DNA of 5,730 nt from CAYJRR01 sp964372275 [NCBI: uncultured bacterium] (lineage in GTDB: Bacteria; CAYJRR01), in contig CAYJRR010000192.1 in assembly GCA_964372275.1 (NCBI GenBank), forward strand, positions 1-5,730. Direction: 5' to 3'. Position numbers and translations under genes: made by a program. The notes beneath the pieces were generated by a model that was given only the letters and a program-made list of their open reading frames with translations, made no database searches and was not told where the DNA came from. Positions 4,780 to 5,730 of this stretch are shown piece by piece. Numbering within the stretch: the first letter of the stretch is position 1; each line of letters begins with the position of its first letter.

Positions 4780-5730
4780 GTGATCCCTCTCGCGGCCTGG
4801 GCGCTCTCGGTCGTCCTCGGCGTTCCGTCGGGCGCGCGCGCGGAGGAAGGCGCGCTGCGGGTCTTCATCGACTGCGTCGACGGCTGCGACACCGACTTCC
4901 TGCGGACCGAGATCGACTTCGTCGACCACGTGCGGGAGGTGGCCTACGCCGACGTGCACGTCCTGGTCTCGAGCCAGGCGAACGGCGGGGGCGGGATCGA
5001 CCGGGTGCTGCGACTGATCGGACGGGGCCGGTTCGCCGGCTCGGACGCGCAGTTGCGGGCGAGCAGCCCGAGCACCGCCAGCGACGACGACGCGCGGCGG
5101 GCGCTGGCGAGAACCCTGCGGCTGGGACTGGTCCGGTACGCCGTCGATACGCCGCTCGGCGCAAAGCTCGACGTCACGCTCGCCGACGGGGAGGCGCGCC
5201 CGCCCCTCCGTCCCGGGGAGGACCCCTGGAACGCGTGGGTCTTCAGCGCCCAGACCCGCGGCTATTTCGAAGGGGAGCGGTCGTCGTCGTCGACCTCGAT
5301 CGTCGGCTCGCTCGACGCGGTGCGAACGACCGAGACGACGAAGGCGATCCTCGCCGGCGGCGGCGACTACAACCAGCAGTCGTTCCGGTTCGAGGATGGA
5401 AGCCGCTTCACGAGCATCGCCCGCGGCTACCACGGCCGCGTCGCCGCCTCGCGCGGCGTCGGAGAACGGGTCACGCTCGGCGCGCGCCTGTCGGGCCGCC
5501 GCTCGACCTTCTACAACGAAGCCTTCGGGATCCGCTTCGAGCCGGCGGCGGAGCTCTCCCTCTTCCCCTACTCCGAGGCGATCCGGCGCCGGCTGTCGGT
5601 CGTCTACCGGATCGGGGCGACCCGCGTGCGCTACCAGGAGCGGACGATCTTCGGCCACACCCGGGAGACGCTCTTCAACCAGTCCCTAACCGGCCGGGTG
5701 GAGTTGACGCAACCCTGGGGCACCGTCAGC
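4780..5730 (+). CDS. Exported conserved hypothetical protein with probable outer-membrane barrel (3' end outside window)
   Basis: The frame is open for 317 codons from GTG 4780 to the right edge; an in-frame TAG at 4768-4770 fixes the start. Residues 1-21 are a Sec signal peptide with a likely cut after GARA. Residues 25-135 form a compact conserved-looking domain: LRVFIDC, then CDTDFLRTEIDFVDHVRE, then ADVHVLVSSQ, a GGGG turn (69-72), then LRLIGRGRFAG and ARRALARTLRLGLVRYA. I recall this pattern from uncharacterised exported proteins in Acidobacteria, Bacteroidota and Gemmatimonadota. After DPWNAWVF (148-155), residues 155-317 show short amphipathic strands with turns, including VRTTETTKAI and YNQQSFRF, as in outer-membrane beta-barrels. 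Cys32 and Cys36 are the only cysteines in the visible part. Function is unknown. The usual G/C third-position bias runs throughout, supporting the frame over the long open frame on the opposite strand. Confidence 0.85.
   Translation, partial: MIPLAAWALSVVLGVPSGARAEEGALRVFIDCVDGCDTDFLRTEIDFVDHVREVAYADVHVLVSSQANGGGGIDRVLRLIGRGRFAGSDAQLRASSPSTASDDDARRALARTLRLGLVRYAVDTPLGAKLDVTLADGEARPPLRPGEDPWNAWVFSAQTRGYFEGERSSSSTSIVGSLDAVRTTETTKAILAGGGDYNQQSFRFEDGSRFTSIARGYHGRVAASRGVGERVTLGARLSGRRSTFYNEAFGIRFEPAAELSLFPYSEAIRRRLSVVYRIGATRVRYQERTIFGHTRETLFNQSLTGRVELTQPWGTVS

Noticed and set aside
4444-5658. 404-codon open frame on the minus strand opposite the exported hypothetical
   Set aside because: It would overlap both the FKBP gene and the signal-peptide-bearing plus-strand gene, has charged low-complexity composition, and matches no family I know.

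Overview
The window is GC-rich, with strong G/C preference at third codon positions. It looks like a chromosomal segment from a Gram-negative bacterium: three of the five proteins look like lipoproteins and a fourth carries a Sec signal peptide and a probable outer-membrane barrel. The VWA lipoprotein with a choice-of-anchor-D-like domain, together with a short-type CstA transporter, would fit Myxococcota or another former 'deltaproteobacterial' or little-cultured high-GC phylum. That placement is an inference; there is no rRNA, tRNA or marker gene to settle it. I see no mobile element, CRISPR array or RNA gene.

Layout: (1) 1-365, minus, 5' part of a small lipoprotein gene that runs off the left edge. 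(2) 366-694, a gene-free stretch with two identical 18-bp near-palindromes and a cluster of CGTGA/TCACG half-sites. (3) 695-1966, minus, a 423-residue lipoprotein with an immunoglobulin-like N-terminal domain and a von Willebrand factor A domain. (4) 1967-2235, a divergent promoter region with the only markedly AT-rich DNA of the window. It holds a perfect TATAAT for the lipoprotein gene and a separate promoter candidate for the gene to the right. (5) 2236-3978, plus, a complete CstA-family membrane transporter starting at TTG. (6) 3975-4670, minus, a Mip/FkpA-like FKBP prolyl isomerase. It converges on cstA so tightly that both stop codons are read from one CTAG. (7) 4671-4779, a compact divergent promoter region. 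(8) 4780-5730, plus, the first 317 codons of an exported conserved hypothetical protein that runs off the right edge and appears to start on a leaderless GTG.

No two neighbouring genes form a clear operon. The only same-strand adjacent pair (1 and 3) is separated by 329 bp of apparent regulatory DNA. The common theme is the cell envelope: surface lipoproteins, a periplasmic folding factor, a probable outer-membrane protein and an inner-membrane carbon-scavenging transporter. The most unusual observations are the duplicated near-palindrome whose identity ends exactly at the palindrome edges, the shared CTAG stop, the likely leaderless start, and the two poorly characterised envelope families at the window edges.
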